From the NCBI GenBank assembly GCA_964613745.1, contig CAZTJA010000046.1, positions 1 through 23,632 on the forward strand: DNA of 23,632 nt. The letters run 5' to 3'. The translations under genes were made by a program, and so were the position numbers. How positions within the stretch are numbered: the stretch's first letter is position 1; every line of letters begins with the position of its first letter. The notes below the pieces were generated by a model. That model was not told the DNA's origin. It saw only the letters and a program-made list of their open reading frames with translations, and searched no databases. Origin of the DNA: CAZTJA01 sp964613745 (GTDB lineage: Bacteria > Desulfobacterota > Desulfomonilia > Desulfomonilales > Desulfomonilaceae). Shown in pieces: positions 22,024 through 23,632 of this stretch.

Positions 22024-23632
22024 ATGATGCAACAAGATCAAATACACTATTTGAGCGGGCCTCCGGATCGTATGCGCCCGTTAAGAACTCATTCGCATCG
22101 ACCTGAGCCGTCATTAACCGACTACTTGAAACTGCTCCTTGAAAGAAAGTGGACGGTAATCGTTCTCTTTTTATTCGGTGTATTATTCGCTGTCGTTGTG
22201 AATTTTGTAAGCACCCCATTTTATGCTTCCCAAGCGGTCCTGGAAATTGGTAAGGACGACACGAACCCAATTGAAAAGGCATCCGAAAATCTGCTCCCGG
22301 TACTGTACGACAAAGACTATTTCGATACCCAACTTGGAATTCTAAAGAGTAGATCGTTAGCCGCAGAGCTGATAGATGCACTGCATCTTCAGAATTCTCC
22401 AGAATTTCGGGAAACAACTTCAGTTGTAAGCTCGATAGTGGCCTGGGTGAACCGATTCATCCCCACTAATTCCAGCGAAGCTCCCTACATGGAGGGCATC
22501 CACAGGGAGGAGCTGATCGACAAAGTTATTGAGCGTTTGGCGGTCAACAGAATCAAAAAGAGCAATCTTGTTAGTGTTTCACTGTCCGCAAAGGACCGGA
22601 TGAACAGCCAAACAATGCTGGAAAGATACATTCAGTTGTATCTCAATCGGAATCTCTCCAAGAGGAGACAGGCGAGCACTGAAGCTTCACTATGGCTCGG
22701 CAGGGAAATTGAACAATCCGAAGCCAAGCTCATACAATCAATACATGATCTGGTGAATTTCAAGTCTCAGCACGATCTTGTCTCCATGGACAATGCCGAC
22801 AATCATTTCATGGCAATTTTTAACAAATCCGCTGAAAGTTTGCTCCGGTCAACAGAGCATCGAATCCAGGTAGAATCCCTCAAGCAAGGCACTGATCAAA
22901 ACGGCATGTTACTACCAACGGAAGCTCGGTCAGTTGAATTGTGGTCCCTCAGCGAGAAACTGGTCTCGCTCGAAAATCAAGCCGATCAAATGCGTGAGAT
23001 TTACAACCGTGATTATCCGAAGCTTGTGCTTCTGGACCAACAGACTTCCGCAATAAAGAAGCGGATTGCAGAACTGCGGAATTTGCTGCGTGATGAAAGT
23101 ATCGAAGCGGCAGTCAAGCAGGAAGCTGCTCAAAAGCAGGCATTTGATGCGGCAAAACGGGACGCCATGAACACAAACGATCTAGGGATTCAATACGCAA
23201 TTCTCAAGAAGGATCAGGAAACGAATGAAGAAATTCATCGAATTCTCCTTACGAAACGCAAGGAACTTGACTTAAGTACTCGCGTGATCGGAAACAACGT
23301 TCATCTGGTTGACACGCCTACAATCCCCATTAACCCCATCAAACCCGAAAAGCTTTTAAACATTGCTGCAGGTGGATTTATTGGACTTTTTGTGGGTATC
23401 ACCGGGGCTCTGGTCATCAATTCACTCGATAAAAAGATAAGGTCTTCCAATGACTTGGAAGTCACATTAGGAATTCCATTTCTTGGGTCCATTCCTTATA
23501 CCGGACGAAGGTTCATCGCTCATCAAAGGCAAAATCAATTTGCAGAAAACGGTTTAATGGCCACCCGGCTGAATCGGTCACGTTTTGCCGAATCTATTCG
23601 ATCGATCAACACAACCTTGCGTTTGTCAATGC
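22024..23632 (+). CDS. Wzz/Wzc-type chain-length regulator and tyrosine kinase, cut by the window edge
   Basis: An open frame runs from ATG at 22024 (a second ATG follows directly) to the window end, 536 codons. A hydrophobic helix at about residues 46-63 (VIVLFLFGVLFAVVVNFV) anchors it; a Wzz-like domain follows, with a long coiled coil (about 215-400) rich in Glu, Gln, Lys and Ala. The proline-rich PINPIKPEK tract at about 435-443 and the second helix LNIAAGGFIGLFVGITGALVIN close the periplasmic region. Beyond it, LGSIPY and RFAESIRSINTTLRL match the start of a bacterial tyrosine-kinase domain (BY-kinase), whose Walker motifs lie outside the window. It should control polysaccharide polymerisation and export with a Wza-type channel. 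The start directly follows the preceding stop. Confidence 0.9.
   Translation, partial: MMQQDQIHYLSGPPDRMRPLRTHSHRPEPSLTDYLKLLLERKWTVIVLFLFGVLFAVVVNFVSTPFYASQAVLEIGKDDTNPIEKASENLLPVLYDKDYFDTQLGILKSRSLAAELIDALHLQNSPEFRETTSVVSSIVAWVNRFIPTNSSEAPYMEGIHREELIDKVIERLAVNRIKKSNLVSVSLSAKDRMNSQTMLERYIQLYLNRNLSKRRQASTEASLWLGREIEQSEAKLIQSIHDLVNFKSQHDLVSMDNADNHFMAIFNKSAESLLRSTEHRIQVESLKQGTDQNGMLLPTEARSVELWSLSEKLVSLENQADQMREIYNRDYPKLVLLDQQTSAIKKRIAELRNLLRDESIEAAVKQEAAQKQAFDAAKRDAMNTNDLGIQYAILKKDQETNEEIHRILLTKRKELDLSTRVIGNNVHLVDTPTIPINPIKPEKLLNIAAGGFIGLFVGITGALVINSLDKKIRSSNDLEVTLGIPFLGSIPYTGRRFIAHQRQNQFAENGLMATRLNRSRFAESIRSINTTLRLSM

Overview
The window looks like a chromosomal stretch of a Gram-negative, mid-GC bacterium. 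Lipoproteins with lipobox signal sequences, an outer-surface polysaccharide locus and many TTG/GTG starts behind good Shine-Dalgarno sites fit Desulfobacterota (former Deltaproteobacteria, Desulfomonile/Syntrophobacter-like). That placement is an inference from gene style, not a database match. I saw no tRNA, rRNA, CRISPR array, transposase or phage gene.

Left part (about 1-8300). On the minus strand, a cytosolic PAS histidine kinase (2070-4010) is followed after 5 bases by a receiver-histidine kinase hybrid (934-2064) and then a lipoprotein (168-839). A plus-strand O-acetylhomoserine sulfhydrylase gene (4145-5437) is divergent from the kinases. It converges on a minus-strand pair: a membrane-anchored class I glutamine amidotransferase and a small protein with a histidine-rich tail. 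A small secreted protein (6685-7113) lies next to them.

Middle part (7282-13639, minus strand). A tight gene string runs M3-like metallopeptidase, two-module AAA ATPase, tsaD, hpt and a RCK-gated potassium channel. Spacings run from a 4-base overlap to 28 bases, and a candidate promoter sits before the peptidase. The AAA ATPase/metallopeptidase pair is the best candidate here for an undescribed functional unit. Upstream lies a tiny zinc-ribbon-like protein with its own strong promoter and a structured leader. Next to it is a ~720-base intergenic region holding a divergent plus-strand promoter and a ~285-base element bounded by perfect 13-base direct repeats and rich in hairpins, which may be a non-coding RNA or a small mobile element.

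Right part (14393-23632, plus strand). A lipoprotein, methionyl-tRNA synthetase and a small cysteine-rich protein come first. Then follows a polysaccharide cluster that appears to start from a sigma54-like promoter: a eukaryotic-type UDP-glucose pyrophosphorylase, mannose-1-phosphate guanylyltransferase, a family 2 glycosyltransferase, a family 4 glycosyltransferase, and a Wzz/Wzc-type chain-length regulator-tyrosine kinase cut by the window edge. Together these supply UDP-glucose and GDP-mannose, build the repeat unit and control export or chain length.

Bases 1-167 hold only the 3' flank of the first lipoprotein gene; I see no supportable gene there.
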